A stretch of 50,714 bases of DNA. It comes from a virus. Numbering within the stretch: position 1 is the stretch's first letter; the number at the start of each line of letters is the position of its first letter. Position numbers and translations under genes: made by a program. The DNA is taken from positions 1-50,714 of IMG/VR virus record IMGVR_UViG_3300048041_000073; one strand, written 5' to 3'. The notes under the pieces are model-generated. The model was not told the origin of the DNA, made no database searches, and saw only the letters and a program-made list of their open reading frames with translations. This document shows, one piece after another, positions 1-8,885 of this stretch.

Positions 1-138
1 TTGAGGTCGTTGGAGTTGCCGTAGACGTTGGAAGATGCGCGTTAAATGCATTAGTTCCTGTCCATGTATTACTGGAAGCCAAAAGTCCAGCAGCTGCTCC
101 AGACGCATCATAACTTGCATCGCCATAAGCCTTAGTGA
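1..138. repeat. Terminal overlap, left copy (matches 50577-50714)
   Basis: Bases 1-138 match 50577-50714 in direct orientation with only two differences (positions 11 and 128). Both fall at third codon positions of the tail fibre frame and are silent (Pro CCA/CCG, Ala GCT/GCG). This is either the overlap of a circular genome or a break inside the fibre repeats. Confidence 0.9.
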
Positions 139-2572
139 TGAGCTGAGTTGAGGTCGTAGGCGTTACCGTACTGGTTGGCAAATTAACGTTATAACTGTTT
201 GTCCCTGTCCAAGCGTTGGTACCAGATAGGCTGACACCTGAACCCGCAACAGCATAAGTTGCATCACCATAAGCCTTAGTGATGAGCTGAGTGCTTGTTG
301 TCGGAGTCTGGGTTGATGTCGGTAAGCTTGAGTTAAAGCTGTTCGTTCCTGTAAACGCGTTTGTCCCTGCAACTGTTGCAAAAGTAGCTTGTGAAACAGA
401 TGAAACAGTTGAAATACCACCCGAAACAGTGCTTAACAAAAGACCTGTAGACAAAGCACCTAGGTTAACTTCATTGGTTAGTGCGCCATTTGCTGTCGCA
501 ACTAAATACTGAGCGTTATTAGGTGCACCAGCAGAACCACTATTTGGACTCCAGAAAGCATTACCTGATGCATCCGATGTCCAAATATATCCAGCAACTG
601 CCCCTGTTGGAGCTTTGAAGCCTGAATCAATAATCATATTCCCAACAAAGGTATTGACTCCACCCCAACTTTGAGTTGCTGCTAAAGAGCCATAAGTTGC
701 ATCGCCATAAGCCTTAGTGATTAACTGTGTTGATGTAGTCGGAGTCACTGTTGATGTTGGTAAGCTTGAGTTAAAGCTGTTCGTTCCACTCCAAGCATTT
801 GTTCCCGCAATCTGCCCGAAAGTAGATTCTGAAACAGATGAAACAGTTGAAATACCGCCCGAAACAGTGCTTAACAAAAGACCTGTAGACAAAGCACCTA
901 GGTTAACTTCATTAGGAAGAGAGCCGTTCGCTGTTGCAACAAGATAAGAAGCGATTGTCGGTGCGCCACCACCACCACCACCTGCTGCCCAAGTTGCATT
1001 ACCCGAACTATCGGATGTCCACACATACCCAGCGACTGCGCCTGTTGGAGCTTGGAAACCTGAGTTAAAGACAACATTGCCTGTAAACGTATTGGTTAAA
1101 GAGCCAAAAGTATTAGAGCCATTTATTGTCGCAGCCATATTATTTACAGCATACGCAGGGATTGAGCCAGCTGTAATGTTCTCTCCAGACATATACACAC
1201 CACCGCTAAATGTGTTTATGCCAGCCCAAGTGTTATTTGCTGAAGTTGTTGCAAAAGTAGATTCGGGGATCGTTGTGAGTGTTGAAGCTCCCCCTGAGAC
1301 TGTGCTCAAAACAAGACCTGTAGACAGACCGCCTAAGTTTGTAGAGTTAGGAAGATCGGAAGCATTTTGTGTAACAACGAAATGATCATTTACAGATGGT
1401 CCACCGCCTCCGCTTCCATTTGAAGCAGCTGTTATACGTCCGAACGCATCCACTGTTAAGTTAGTATTGGTGTAACTTCCAGATGTGACAGCAGTATTAG
1501 GAAGAGCCACAGTTAAAGTACCTGATGATGTAATCGGACTTCCTGTAACCGTTAAGTTTGAAGAAGTTAAGCCTACAGAGGTTACTGTGCCCGTTCCTGG
1601 AGCTGTTCCACTTGAGGCTGCCGTGATACGGCCAAATTGGTCTACGGTTATATCGGCTAAGGTATAGCTACCTGGGGTTACAGCTGTACTTGGTAATTCA
1701 ACATCGATAGACCCTGACGAGGTAATCGGACTTCCTGTAACATTGAGTGTTGAAGAATTTAAGCCTACAGATGTTACGCCACCACCTCCACCTGATGCAG
1801 GTTGCCATGTCCACGCACCACTTGTTGCGTTTGTACAAGTCGGTATATATCCTACAGTTGCTCCTGCGGGGAACTGAGGATTTGCTTGGAAGATATTAAC
1901 ACCGCTAAAGGTTTGATTCCCTGCTAGGTAAGCAAAAGTTGATGGATTCACCGTAGAAACTGTAGAAATTCCACCACTAACCGTACTTAAAAGGAGACCT
2001 GTTGAGAATGCTCCCAAGTTAACAGAATTAGGAAGATCTGAAGCGAACTGACTTACAAGGAAATAATCATTAGGATTAGCGCCACCGCCTCCACCACCAC
2101 CTGTTGAACTGATGGTTAAATTAGTCTGTGACCCCGTATCTACAGCAGTAAGAACAACATCAGACCCTGTAATAAAGTTGATTGTATCTCTTGCTGAACC
2201 TACAAGAGAACCATCGAGGGAAACACGTACTTTTTGTACAGAAGTGTTATCTCCAACTTGTAATCCAATATCACCAGCACCATCACCATTTGTAACAAGA
2301 ATAGATGAATTAGAACCGCGAATCATTCTTGTTGCAATTGTATTACCCGCACCAGCCGCTAAAATACCATTTCCGCTAGCAGCAGCAGCAACAAGGGATA
2401 GTAATGCGCCAGTTGGTCTAACTTCAATGCTTCCGCCTGGTCCTGATGGCACTAATAGCAAACCTAAGCTAGAATTTGTAATTAAGTTAGAACTCGCTGC
2501 CAGACCATACGATGGATCTGTGGCCACTGGTATTGTTGTGATAAGTGGCGAAGTATTGGAATCAAAAGACAT
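1..2572 (-). CDS. Repeat-built tail fibre protein, N-terminal part (runs off left edge)
   Basis: Open reading frame from ATG at 2572, with an AGGAG ribosome site just upstream, reading leftward without a stop to base 1. About 857 codons are in the window. The protein is rich in Gly, Ser, Thr and Asn. It repeats phrases such as LPTSTxTPTTSTQ, LITKAYGDA, NLGALSTGLLLSTVSGG and APTGAVAGYxWTSDASGN, the pattern of trimeric beta-structured phage fibre shafts. It follows directly after the FN3 virion gene in the late operon. The frame continues exactly into the gene at the right edge (49336-50714) through the shared 138-base end. The joined protein would be 1270 residues. Receptor binding is inferred from type and position; no enzyme domain is visible. 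Confidence 0.85.
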   Translation of the reverse strand, partial: MSFDSNTSPLITTIPVATDPSYGLAASSNLITNSSLGLLLVPSGPGGSIEVRPTGALLSLVAAAASGNGILAAGAGNTIATRMIRGSNSSILVTNGDGAGDIGLQVGDNTSVQKVRVSLDGSLVGSARDTINFITGSDVVLTAVDTGSQTNLTISSTGGGGGGGANPNDYFLVSQFASDLPNSVNLGAFSTGLLLSTVSGGISTVSTVNPSTFAYLAGNQTFSGVNIFQANPQFPAGATVGYIPTCTNATSGAWTWQPASGGGGGVTSVGLNSSTLNVTGSPITSSGSIDVELPSTAVTPGSYTLADITVDQFGRITAASSGTAPGTGTVTSVGLTSSNLTVTGSPITSSGTLTVALPNTAVTSGSYTNTNLTVDAFGRITAASNGSGGGGPSVNDHFVVTQNASDLPNSTNLGGLSTGLVLSTVSGGASTLTTIPESTFATTSANNTWAGINTFSGGVYMSGENITAGSIPAYAVNNMAATINGSNTFGSLTNTFTGNVVFNSGFQAPTGAVAGYVWTSDSSGNATWAAGGGGGGAPTIASYLVATANGSLPNEVNLGALSTGLLLSTVSGGISTVSSVSESTFGQIAGTNAWSGTNSFNSSLPTSTVTPTTSTQLITKAYGDATYGSLAATQSWGGVNTFVGNMIIDSGFKAPTGAVAGYIWTSDASGNAFWSPNSGSAGAPNNAQYLVATANGALTNEVNLGALSTGLLLSTVSGGISTVSSVSQATFATVAGTNAFTGTNSFNSSLPTSTQTPTTSTQLITKAYGDATYAVAGSGVSLSGTNAWTGTNSYNVNLPTSTVTPTTSTQLITKAYGDASYDASGAAAGLLASSNTWTGTNAFNAHLPTSTATPTTS

Positions 2573-2581
2573 AATTATCTC

Positions 2582-3130
2582 CTACGATAAGGTTGTGACA
2601 GCAATTGGTGTTGATAACGCGCTTGTTCCCGTAACGTTGTTAGTGGATGCAACTTGAACAAGATAAGGAATGCCTCCAGCAAGACCCATAATTGTATACG
2701 GAGGTCCATCAAGGGGGACTGATGTGAATGCCGCGAATTGACTCGTGCATTGGACAATGTAGCTATTGACTGGGACAGGTGTATCAATAACCAAATCCCA
2801 TGAAACAGTGATTGAATTTTCAGTAGTTGGAGCAGAAACGACTAGCCCCGTTGGAATTGTTGGCAATTCTTGGCGTGAGAAAATCCTTGGATTACGAACA
2901 GGTACGGGGTCAGGCCTTAAGCGAGGGGGTACCAATTGAGGGTTTGGCTCGTCATAATCATCTTTATGAACCATCCAACCCGTCCAATATAAGCCCTGAG
3001 GTCCATACTGCATTTGCTTAACAAGTTGATCATGCATAACAGGCAAGCCCGTTACATCATCACGCGCCCAGGCTCTGATATTATCCCAATCTGCTTCAGG
3101 TATTTGACTTCTGTATCTTCCAAGTGACAT
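2582..3130 (-). CDS. Virion-associated protein with C-terminal fibronectin type III domain
   Basis: 182 residues. The first 85 residues resemble a module widespread next to phage tail genes (GLPVMHDQLVKQMQYGPQGL, then a WTGWMVHKDDYDEPNP stretch and a Pro/Arg-rich linker). Residues about 90-182 look like one FN3 fold: PTGLVV, SITVSWD, VNSYIVQC, GGIPYLVQVAST. FN3 domains on phage virions are thought to help weak surface or carbohydrate contacts. The gene starts 2 bases after the stop of the gp4-like gene and ends 9 bases before the tail fibre start, so it is co-transcribed with both. The exact role is unknown; tail or head-tail junction protein is my inference. Confidence 0.75.
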   Translation of the reverse strand: MSLGRYRSQIPEADWDNIRAWARDDVTGLPVMHDQLVKQMQYGPQGLYWTGWMVHKDDYDEPNPQLVPPRLRPDPVPVRNPRIFSRQELPTIPTGLVVSAPTTENSITVSWDLVIDTPVPVNSYIVQCTSQFAAFTSVPLDGPPYTIMGLAGGIPYLVQVASTNNVTGTSALSTPIAVTTLS

Positions 3131-3132
3131 GA

Positions 3133-4203
3133 TTAATACCTATTCCTAGAAATAGTCATTTGAGATGTCACGCGCTCCGTATCTTCACCTAAGGCTTGAG
3201 TAGATGCCGTTATAGATGCTTGTAAGAGTTGAGCGTAAAGATTAGGATCAGTAACGAATTTTTCGGCTAATCTAACGGCTAATGCTGCACAAACCGCATT
3301 TAAAAAACGACTTGTTACAGGAAGCGAGTTAAAGAAAGAATCCATATCCTGAATAATTTGCGTATAGTTATAAATCAAAAACTGATATGAATTATTCGCA
3401 AAAGTATAAACATTTAAAGAAGGCGTTGCCGTTCTATCAAACCAATATTGCGTAGGGATTCCCGTTTGATTATTCGTATTAAATTGAAAGAATAAATCTC
3501 GACCACAAGGCTCCATAGGCTGGATTTGATAAGGAATTTGTAGCGATATCTGAGCAAGATCAAGAATCGCTCCGTTTGTTTCCCGAATCTGCCAATTTAA
3601 AGCCGTTATTGTATAAGGTAAAACATACCAAATAGGTATCTCGGGGTAGTAAGTTGTGGGCGGTGTTAGTAAGATTGTTTGCCATTGAGGATCGTTTTCA
3701 CCCTCTGTAATTGTTCCCGCAGCTGCCTGAATTTCTATTGTGTAGGTTTGAACGCTATTCGATAAAATTCCCACATATAAAATAGGTTGCCCTTGAGGGT
3801 AGATGTACCAAAAACTACCGTTTGCCGTTGCTAAAGTGCATTGTCCCGGTGTGCTTTGGAACAAAGATGCCGGTGTACCCGCTGCAACAACTGTTGAATA
3901 AGCTGTACCGCCAAATATTGTATTAGATTTAGCAGCGTTAACCTCCAAAATATCGGATAATAAAGGGGCTGGAAGCGAATACTTTGATTGCCCTGAAATA
4001 AGGGGGACTAATCCAGTTTGCACGGTAAAAAGATTTAGACCGTAATTTATCCATTCGGATAAGACGAAATTAAGGGATCTTAAGCCTGACTGGAAATCAA
4101 TAGGGTTAATTTTTGAGTTGGCAATCCCGCAACGCTCGAAAGCATCCCTAACCACATAATCGGCATCGATATTAGCAAAATTGTACTGGTTAGATGTAGC
4201 CAT
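3133..4203 (-). CDS. Head-completion / tail accessory protein, P22 gp4-like
   Basis: 356 residues. The N-terminal part (VRDAFERCGI, a DFQSGLRSLNFVLSEW stretch, then GLNLFTVQTG) and the C-terminal part (VCAALAVRLAEKFVTDPNLY) look like the helical core of the P22 gp4 family, which binds below the portal ring and closes the filled head. The middle about 200 residues are an added beta-rich insert, so this protein is about twice the length of P22 gp4. It lies in the late operon between head and tail fibre genes, which fits. Start ATG at 4203 is preceded by a weak AG-rich site. The gp4 relationship is from pattern recognition, not a search. Confidence 0.65.
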   Translation of the reverse strand: MATSNQYNFANIDADYVVRDAFERCGIANSKINPIDFQSGLRSLNFVLSEWINYGLNLFTVQTGLVPLISGQSKYSLPAPLLSDILEVNAAKSNTIFGGTAYSTVVAAGTPASLFQSTPGQCTLATANGSFWYIYPQGQPILYVGILSNSVQTYTIEIQAAAGTITEGENDPQWQTILLTPPTTYYPEIPIWYVLPYTITALNWQIRETNGAILDLAQISLQIPYQIQPMEPCGRDLFFQFNTNNQTGIPTQYWFDRTATPSLNVYTFANNSYQFLIYNYTQIIQDMDSFFNSLPVTSRFLNAVCAALAVRLAEKFVTDPNLYAQLLQASITASTQALGEDTERVTSQMTISRNRY

Positions 4204-4213
4204 TTAAACCTCA

Positions 4214-4480
4214 CTAACGTCTAACGTTTTCCGCAAAATTAGCCATTTTTCTCATATGCGAATTTTTTGAATGCTCCGCTTTTTCTAAACGTGATTCAGG
4301 AATCTTTTTCCCTTGTGGAACTCCTAAGGCACGATGAAGTTCGCCACGGTGAATGTGTGCATCTTCAATCCAGTGATCATTTGAAACATTTTCCCCACCT
4401 TTATGTTGGTGACGATACTTGTTCTTATCAACGCAACCATCGTCATCCATTTGGTCTTTAGATGCTCTTGAGTGCCCCAT
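4214..4480 (-). CDS. Small charged His/Lys-rich virion-operon protein
   Basis: 88 residues, very hydrophilic, with seven or more His. The C-terminal half (HRALGVPQGKKIPESRLEKA and the following HSKNSHMRKMANFAENVRR) matches a motif commonly seen in small phage proteins, where a G-V-P-x-G-x-x-I-P core is followed by an S-K-N-x-x-x-R-K-x-A-x-F-A tail. Function unknown; possibly a DNA-associated or internal head protein. The start overlaps the stop of the preceding gene (ATG at 4480), suggesting coupled translation. Confidence 0.65.
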   Translation of the reverse strand: MGHSRASKDQMDDDGCVDKNKYRHQHKGGENVSNDHWIEDAHIHRGELHRALGVPQGKKIPESRLEKAEHSKNSHMRKMANFAENVRR

Positions 4481-5232
4481 TAGACCCTAGCCCCTTGTTG
4501 TGTGAATGTTACAGTCATGCCACCAGTCCCGCCAAGAATCTGCGCACTTAAGACAGATAAAGGCATCTGGATAACGCTAAAAGAAGCCCAAGAATCAGGT
4601 CCTATAGGCAATGTTACGGGATAATTTGGGATATCTACCGAACTACTAACGAGTATGTTTTGATTATCAAGCGGAAAAGGAAACAAATTTTGTTCAAAGA
4701 CAAAAGTAGTTCTAACTAACTGATAATTAACAAAATTATTTACATTAAAGTTTGAATAAGTCGGAGTAAATTCAATTTCATTATCAATTACATTCGTAAA
4801 ACTAACAGTATATGCGGATGTTTTATTCCACATATCCATCATGACGGGATTTATATACCCCAGATTGCCAAGACCTATAGAAACTTCAACGTTATTTGCA
4901 GTGGTCATTATTGCAGAGTTTATAACGGCGTAATAATTTACAGATGCAGTCATTTCCCCTGCTGGGATATCTATAGTTTCATCAAGTATGTTACCGAAGG
5001 AATCTGCGCCTACGATATCAAAAGTTGCAGCATCTACTAGACCATTATTAGTGATCGTAATCTGACGTGTGGTACCTACGGGCATATTCATTGAATATGT
5101 AACACCACCCGTAAAGATATTTTGAAAAGGAATAGGGTTAGAAAAAGTTAAGGGAATACCTTCTACTGCAATCTGTTCAGCTGCAATATATGTTGTATTA
5201 ACAGGTTGCCAAATTACAGTAAAAGATTTCAT
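4480..5232 (-). CDS. Beta-rich virion protein of unknown role
   Basis: 250 residues, almost without Lys/Arg clusters, rich in Val, Thr, Asn and Ile in alternating patterns typical of beta-sandwich virion proteins. No signal peptide, membrane segment or recognised motif. It sits 8 bases after the preceding gene and overlaps the next by one base, within the head-tail block downstream of the major capsid gene. Minor capsid, fibre or head-decoration role is possible; I cannot choose. Confidence 0.6.
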   Translation of the reverse strand: MKSFTVIWQPVNTTYIAAEQIAVEGIPLTFSNPIPFQNIFTGGVTYSMNMPVGTTRQITITNNGLVDAATFDIVGADSFGNILDETIDIPAGEMTASVNYYAVINSAIMTTANNVEVSIGLGNLGYINPVMMDMWNKTSAYTVSFTNVIDNEIEFTPTYSNFNVNNFVNYQLVRTTFVFEQNLFPFPLDNQNILVSSSVDIPNYPVTLPIGPDSWASFSVIQMPLSVLSAQILGGTGGMTVTFTQQGARV

Positions 5233-5240
5233 GCTAACCC

Positions 5241-6257
5241 CTATTGAGCTAAGAGTTTGACGTAATTATTCCAAAAAATAACATCTGGAGAATTAACGTT
5301 TGTTGAATATTGCACGCCAAATGAATCTTGTGGGACTTGATAAGGATACACATAGTTAGGTGTATTGTTCGCAATTCCCGTAGCGTTTTTCGAAACACCA
5401 TAAAAAGCTAATTCACTAGGATTTAGATTTTTTAAAAGTTGATTCGAATTGGCATCACTGGTTGGCACTCTATATGTAATCTCTAAAGAAGAAGGAAAAA
5501 CACCGTTAGGCACCTCAAATGTTCCTCTGGCATCCTGTCCAGAACCTTGAGGACTGTGAGTAGGTACAGGAGGATTTGCACCATTTGTTTCACGCCATGC
5601 ATTTCCTGTACTTATCCACTGTTCAATCTGAGCAGGCGTTAAAAGAAGTCCACTACTGTATGCAGATAGTATACAACCTGGATCTTGTAAGAAAAAAGGC
5701 AGCCCGATAAAAAGACTACTTTGTAATGTAACGGTTAAAATGTTGGATGCAGCGGGAACGCTCCATTGTGCATTTGTAATGATTGAAAAACAAATAGAGT
5801 TTCCAACTGGCGTATTCTGAGCAGTTCCTGCTACCGCTACATAAACCATTGTTAATGGCATAAAGTATTGGTCGTATCCGTTTACAGTTAGTGTAACGGG
5901 TTGGTTAGTGACTGCACCTCCGTTAGTTGTAAAAGTAAGCGCGAGAGATCGAGGGCAATCTAGTGCAAATACTGTCGCACCACCTGCTGGATATTGAACA
6001 ATTGGATTTTGTGCAGCGAGTGTAAAGTTCCCTAATAACTGTGCACCTACGTTCATAACTCCAGAAACATTATAATTTGCGAGTGGATTTACTCTGTAAG
6101 CACACATAACAGGCTGAGGAACACCAAAACCTCTATCTGTAACCAGCTTTGTTGTATCCCAAGAAAATCCGTTTGTTAGATAACTTGTATCTGTTCTAAC
6201 AAATGGAATATTTGGATTTTGTGGGTTAAGAGGATTGAATTGTGGATTTAAAGTCAT
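5241..6257 (-). CDS. Virion structural protein downstream of capsid
   Basis: 338 residues, Asn/Pro/Gln-rich N-terminus (LNPQFNPLNPQNPN) then a long beta-rich body. Contains a helix-like spacer (TPAQIEQWISTGNAWRET) before a C-terminal beta part. A clear purine-rich ribosome site (AGGGGG) precedes ATG 6257. Lies 13 bases after the major capsid gene. It is not recognised as a named family; position suggests a minor head protein or vertex/fibre protein. Confidence 0.6.
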   Translation of the reverse strand: MTLNPQFNPLNPQNPNIPFVRTDTSYLTNGFSWDTTKLVTDRGFGVPQPVMCAYRVNPLANYNVSGVMNVGAQLLGNFTLAAQNPIVQYPAGGATVFALDCPRSLALTFTTNGGAVTNQPVTLTVNGYDQYFMPLTMVYVAVAGTAQNTPVGNSICFSIITNAQWSVPAASNILTVTLQSSLFIGLPFFLQDPGCILSAYSSGLLLTPAQIEQWISTGNAWRETNGANPPVPTHSPQGSGQDARGTFEVPNGVFPSSLEITYRVPTSDANSNQLLKNLNPSELAFYGVSKNATGIANNTPNYVYPYQVPQDSFGVQYSTNVNSPDVIFWNNYVKLLAQ

Positions 6258-6270
6258 ATTGACCCCCTAC

Positions 6271-7188
6271 TTAACCTTGTGAACCTAGAACAGAACGGAA
6301 GTTAATGCATCGGAATGCATAACGCTCAGAACCATATACACCGATGTTCTGGTTAGCTTGATCAACGCTGAGAGTAATTTGGAGTGTTTTGCGTTGATAG
6401 TTAACAAGACCGTCTTCAAAGTCAGTAAGAATAAACCAGTTACCTTGGTTAGCCATATAATGGCTTAGAACCCAACCATCAGATAAATATTGACCATACG
6501 TAATTGGGTTAACGGCGTTAGTTGTATTTTCTGGACGATATGTAGAACCAAATAGAGCTGTAGCAATAAACTGATTCTGTATACCAACCAAACAACGTTT
6601 TGCTTCAATCTTACGAGGTAAACCAGAATAATCATAAAACTGCTGTGAAAGAGCAACTAAATCTTCTAATGAAGTTTCGTTCAACTCAGCAGGATTAATC
6701 ATATTAGAAACAGTACCATTTGAAATCGGATGACTAAACGAACACATTGGTTGTCCGTCACCGAGTACGTACTGTGGATTTGTGCTACTAAACGCATTGT
6801 CAAATAAAGCAATACCGTTATACTCGGAAAGAATATTCAAATTCTCACGAATACCTACGACACCTTTAGGGAATTCATCTTGGTACAAGTTATCGTCAAT
6901 CGCTATACTTGTTACAGTAAATCCAACGCCCCAATTTTGGATACGAGTATTTGTAACATAGGCCTGATCTCCAACTGAAGCCATTGGCATCTGTGAGCCT
7001 TCATTGAAATAACCAGCACCATTTACTGTACCCATTTCAATGTCAACTTCGGCTGCCTTTATAGATGGCATAATCTTAAATATACTTTTCCACTCATTTT
7101 GATAATAAGGATAGTATGAAGTGATACTACTAGCACCTGGGAGTAAAAGTTGTGCCCACTGTGCGGATGTTGTTACTGAGGAAGCCAT
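6271..7188 (-). CDS. Major capsid protein (HK97-type fold expected)
   Basis: 305 residues. The layout matches the short major capsid family of many podoviruses and Mu-like heads. It has an N-terminal aromatic stretch (SYYPYYQNEWKSIF), a helical segment, then DGQPMCSFSHPISNG, where the S-x-H-P element is typical. A helix (LEDLVALSQQFYDYSGLPRK) and a C-terminal strand set (NWFILTDFEDGL, YGSERYAFRCINFRSVLGSQG) follow. Forms the icosahedral shell with the putative scaffold encoded upstream. A strong AAAGGA site precedes ATG 7188. The next upstream gene is the decoration-like protein, a usual pairing. Confidence 0.88.
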   Translation of the reverse strand: MASSVTTSAQWAQLLLPGASSITSYYPYYQNEWKSIFKIMPSIKAAEVDIEMGTVNGAGYFNEGSQMPMASVGDQAYVTNTRIQNWGVGFTVTSIAIDDNLYQDEFPKGVVGIRENLNILSEYNGIALFDNAFSSTNPQYVLGDGQPMCSFSHPISNGTVSNMINPAELNETSLEDLVALSQQFYDYSGLPRKIEAKRCLVGIQNQFIATALFGSTYRPENTTNAVNPITYGQYLSDGWVLSHYMANQGNWFILTDFEDGLVNYQRKTLQITLSVDQANQNIGVYGSERYAFRCINFRSVLGSQG

Positions 7189-7202
7189 TTATTTAATCCT
7201 TT

Positions 7203-7889
7203 CTAATAGACGCTTGGAGTTGGTGCACCAAAGAAGTGCGTATTTATTCGAACCACAACGACAGGATAAGGATCGGCCCAGCTTTGATTTGGAAAAGCAC
7301 TACTTTGTGATGCTAGACTTAAAACTTTACAATGACCTGCAAGAGTACCAGCCCCTAAAAAGGCACCTGATATTAGATACTGTTGAGATTGACCACTCGA
7401 ACTATTGGCACCAAAAAGGCTAGCTGGTGTTTGAACACCTGAAGCTCCGCCATTCTGAACAAGGTTCAGGTTAGCTCCGACAGCAGAAAGACCATTGGGA
7501 AACGGTGAGTTTGCTTGAACCAAAAATGTAGAGTTTGGAAGAGCGTTAAGAATAACGTTAACAGGTCCGTTATTAAAAACAGGCGTACCACCAGCCCAAT
7601 ATTTTGTTGTTGTGTAAGTGCCCTGTTGATTGAGGTACCAAAACCCTTCAATCTTACCGACAATGTAATTGGCAACGTTCGGGTTAACATATGCAGCTGC
7701 TGCAACAGCAGCTGGAAGCGCGCTTAATCCAGCATCGCCTGCTACTTCTGAAAACGTGACAACGTCCTGAAGACCTAAGCTTTGTGCTTTTCCATTATTA
7801 CTTAATTGATATGTTCTAAGAGTGAGTGCTTCTTTTCCACCTTCATAGGTGTTATAAGAAAGCCCGAAGGGCGTGAATGTTTGAGACAT
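7203..7889 (-). CDS. Capsid decoration-like protein
   Basis: About 228 residues, rich in Ala, Gly, Asn and Ser. The start SQTFTPFGLSYN and the end WADPYPVVVVRINTHFFG recall a phage family always found next to this capsid type. That family opens with a PFGL-R motif and closes with a strand ending in the pattern V-x-I-N-x-H. These are thought to be capsid-stabilising or decoration proteins. I chose ATG 7889 rather than 7901 because only the former has an upstream purine-rich AGG element at good spacing. Separated from the major capsid gene by 14 bases. Confidence 0.65.
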   Translation of the reverse strand: MSQTFTPFGLSYNTYEGGKEALTLRTYQLSNNGKAQSLGLQDVVTFSEVAGDAGLSALPAAVAAAAYVNPNVANYIVGKIEGFWYLNQQGTYTTTKYWAGGTPVFNNGPVNVILNALPNSTFLVQANSPFPNGLSAVGANLNLVQNGGASGVQTPASLFGANSSSGQSQQYLISGAFLGAGTLAGHCKVLSLASQSSAFPNQSWADPYPVVVVRINTHFFGAPTPSVY

Positions 7890-7901
7890 ATTACCTACCA
7901 T

Positions 7902-8010
7902 GATACAAAAATTATAAATTTAATTTTTGGACATACGCTCAAAGCGCACTCGCCATGGAAGGCGGTCATTATCTACCGTCCTAGGTAGGTAAGCCTCTTT
8001 TTTATTTAAA
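7902..8010 (-). promoter_or_regulatory. Hairpin-rich leader / promoter region of capsid operon
   Basis: Read on the minus strand, this gap holds three small stem-loops in a row: CTACC/GGTAG (near 7972-7987), CGCC/GGCG (near 7951-7964) and CGCT/AGCG (near 7936-7946). A TATAAT hexamer lies at 7911-7916 close to the gene start. No good -35 element lies at normal spacing. It follows a terminator, so a new promoter is expected here. Structure and TATAAT are seen; function is inferred. Confidence 0.4.
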
Positions 8011-8042
8011 TAAAAAAGGTATATATCGATATATATACCCTT
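8011..8042 (-). terminator. Intrinsic terminator after the HTH-virion gene
   Basis: A 9-bp perfect stem (GGTATATAT / ATATATACC, 8018-8039) with a 4-base loop is followed on the minus strand by six T. It would end transcripts coming from the terminase-to-272-residue block before the capsid genes. Confidence 0.7.
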
Positions 8043-8066
8043 TCTAAAAAAAAATAAATACTTAAT

Positions 8067-8885
8067 TTACACCATGTGTTTATAACCTGGATTACCGATA
8101 TAATTTCTATCTTGACCAGTCGTACTATTAAATCCAAAATTTTCTTTACCAGGCATTCTTGTAAGAACTTCTTTAAAACGATTCTGAATATTACGTGTTT
8201 TAGATTTGATTGCTTCTTCTTCGGCATGAAGTTCATTATCTAATTTACCTAGACCTAAACCACCACCTTCAACAATTCCAACTGAATCTCTAATTTCACC
8301 ATTATAATCTAAGAATGCTAATTCAGGTGCTTCCTCAGCACGAACCCATTCCCAACCATGGCACTCATGTCTTTTCATATTTTGTGTATCTGGCTTATCT
8401 CGAAGAGCCATACGAATCCATTTATAATAATAACCATCTTGCTTTACGCTTTCAGGAATATAAGTTTTACCAATAGAAACCGTATGCATTGCTCTTTTAT
8501 AATACTCAATACGTTCGGCATGTGACCTAAATTGTAATTCACGTGAGTTATTAATTCGTGTTCTTGGTTGGAAATCCTTAGTCTTATTTACTAATTCTTC
8601 ATTACCATATGGCATTGATGATTCGTGAATAGGATTAAAAGAATCACTTGTTGGAATATCCATATGATTAATTAATGGCACATTCATATCTTTACGAATT
8701 GTTCTTTGTAATTTAAAGGTTTCAGGTGCTTCCTCTGCTTCTTCTGAAAAATTATCTCCAAATTTATCTTTTAGTATTCTATTAACACTAGATTTACTAA
8801 TTCCAATAATTTCGGAAATTCTTCTACAACTTAAACCATCTTTACGTAATTCAAGTGCCATACGTTCTTTATCTAAATCGGCCAT
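8067..8885 (-). CDS. HTH-domain protein fused to a phage virion-operon module
   Basis: 272 residues. Residues about 5-40 form a helix-turn-helix of the resolvase/homeodomain-like type (ALELRKDGLSCRRISEIIG, then SKSSVNRILK). After a linker, residues about 120-185 resemble a module seen in head-operon proteins of podoviruses. It is aromatic, with YYKWIRMALRDKPDTQN followed by HECHGWEWVRAEEAPEL. The protein therefore may bind DNA and also belong to the virion or its assembly. It lies directly before a terminator and the capsid genes, so it could regulate them or take part in packaging. No ribosome-site anomaly. Function is not established. Confidence 0.6.
   Translation of the reverse strand: MADLDKERMALELRKDGLSCRRISEIIGISKSSVNRILKDKFGDNFSEEAEEAPETFKLQRTIRKDMNVPLINHMDIPTSDSFNPIHESSMPYGNEELVNKTKDFQPRTRINNSRELQFRSHAERIEYYKRAMHTVSIGKTYIPESVKQDGYYYKWIRMALRDKPDTQNMKRHECHGWEWVRAEEAPELAFLDYNGEIRDSVGIVEGGGLGLGKLDNELHAEEEAIKSKTRNIQNRFKEVLTRMPGKENFGFNSTTGQDRNYIGNPGYKHMV

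Noticed and set aside
2112-2657. Long plus-strand frames over the tail fibre and other virion genes
   Set aside because: They lie opposite well-supported repeat-built or conserved virion genes, lack ribosome sites, and their sequences are reversals of those repeats.
7925-8000. Possible tRNA in the three-stem region before the capsid operon
   Set aside because: No acceptor stem, T-loop or anticodon arm of tRNA form.
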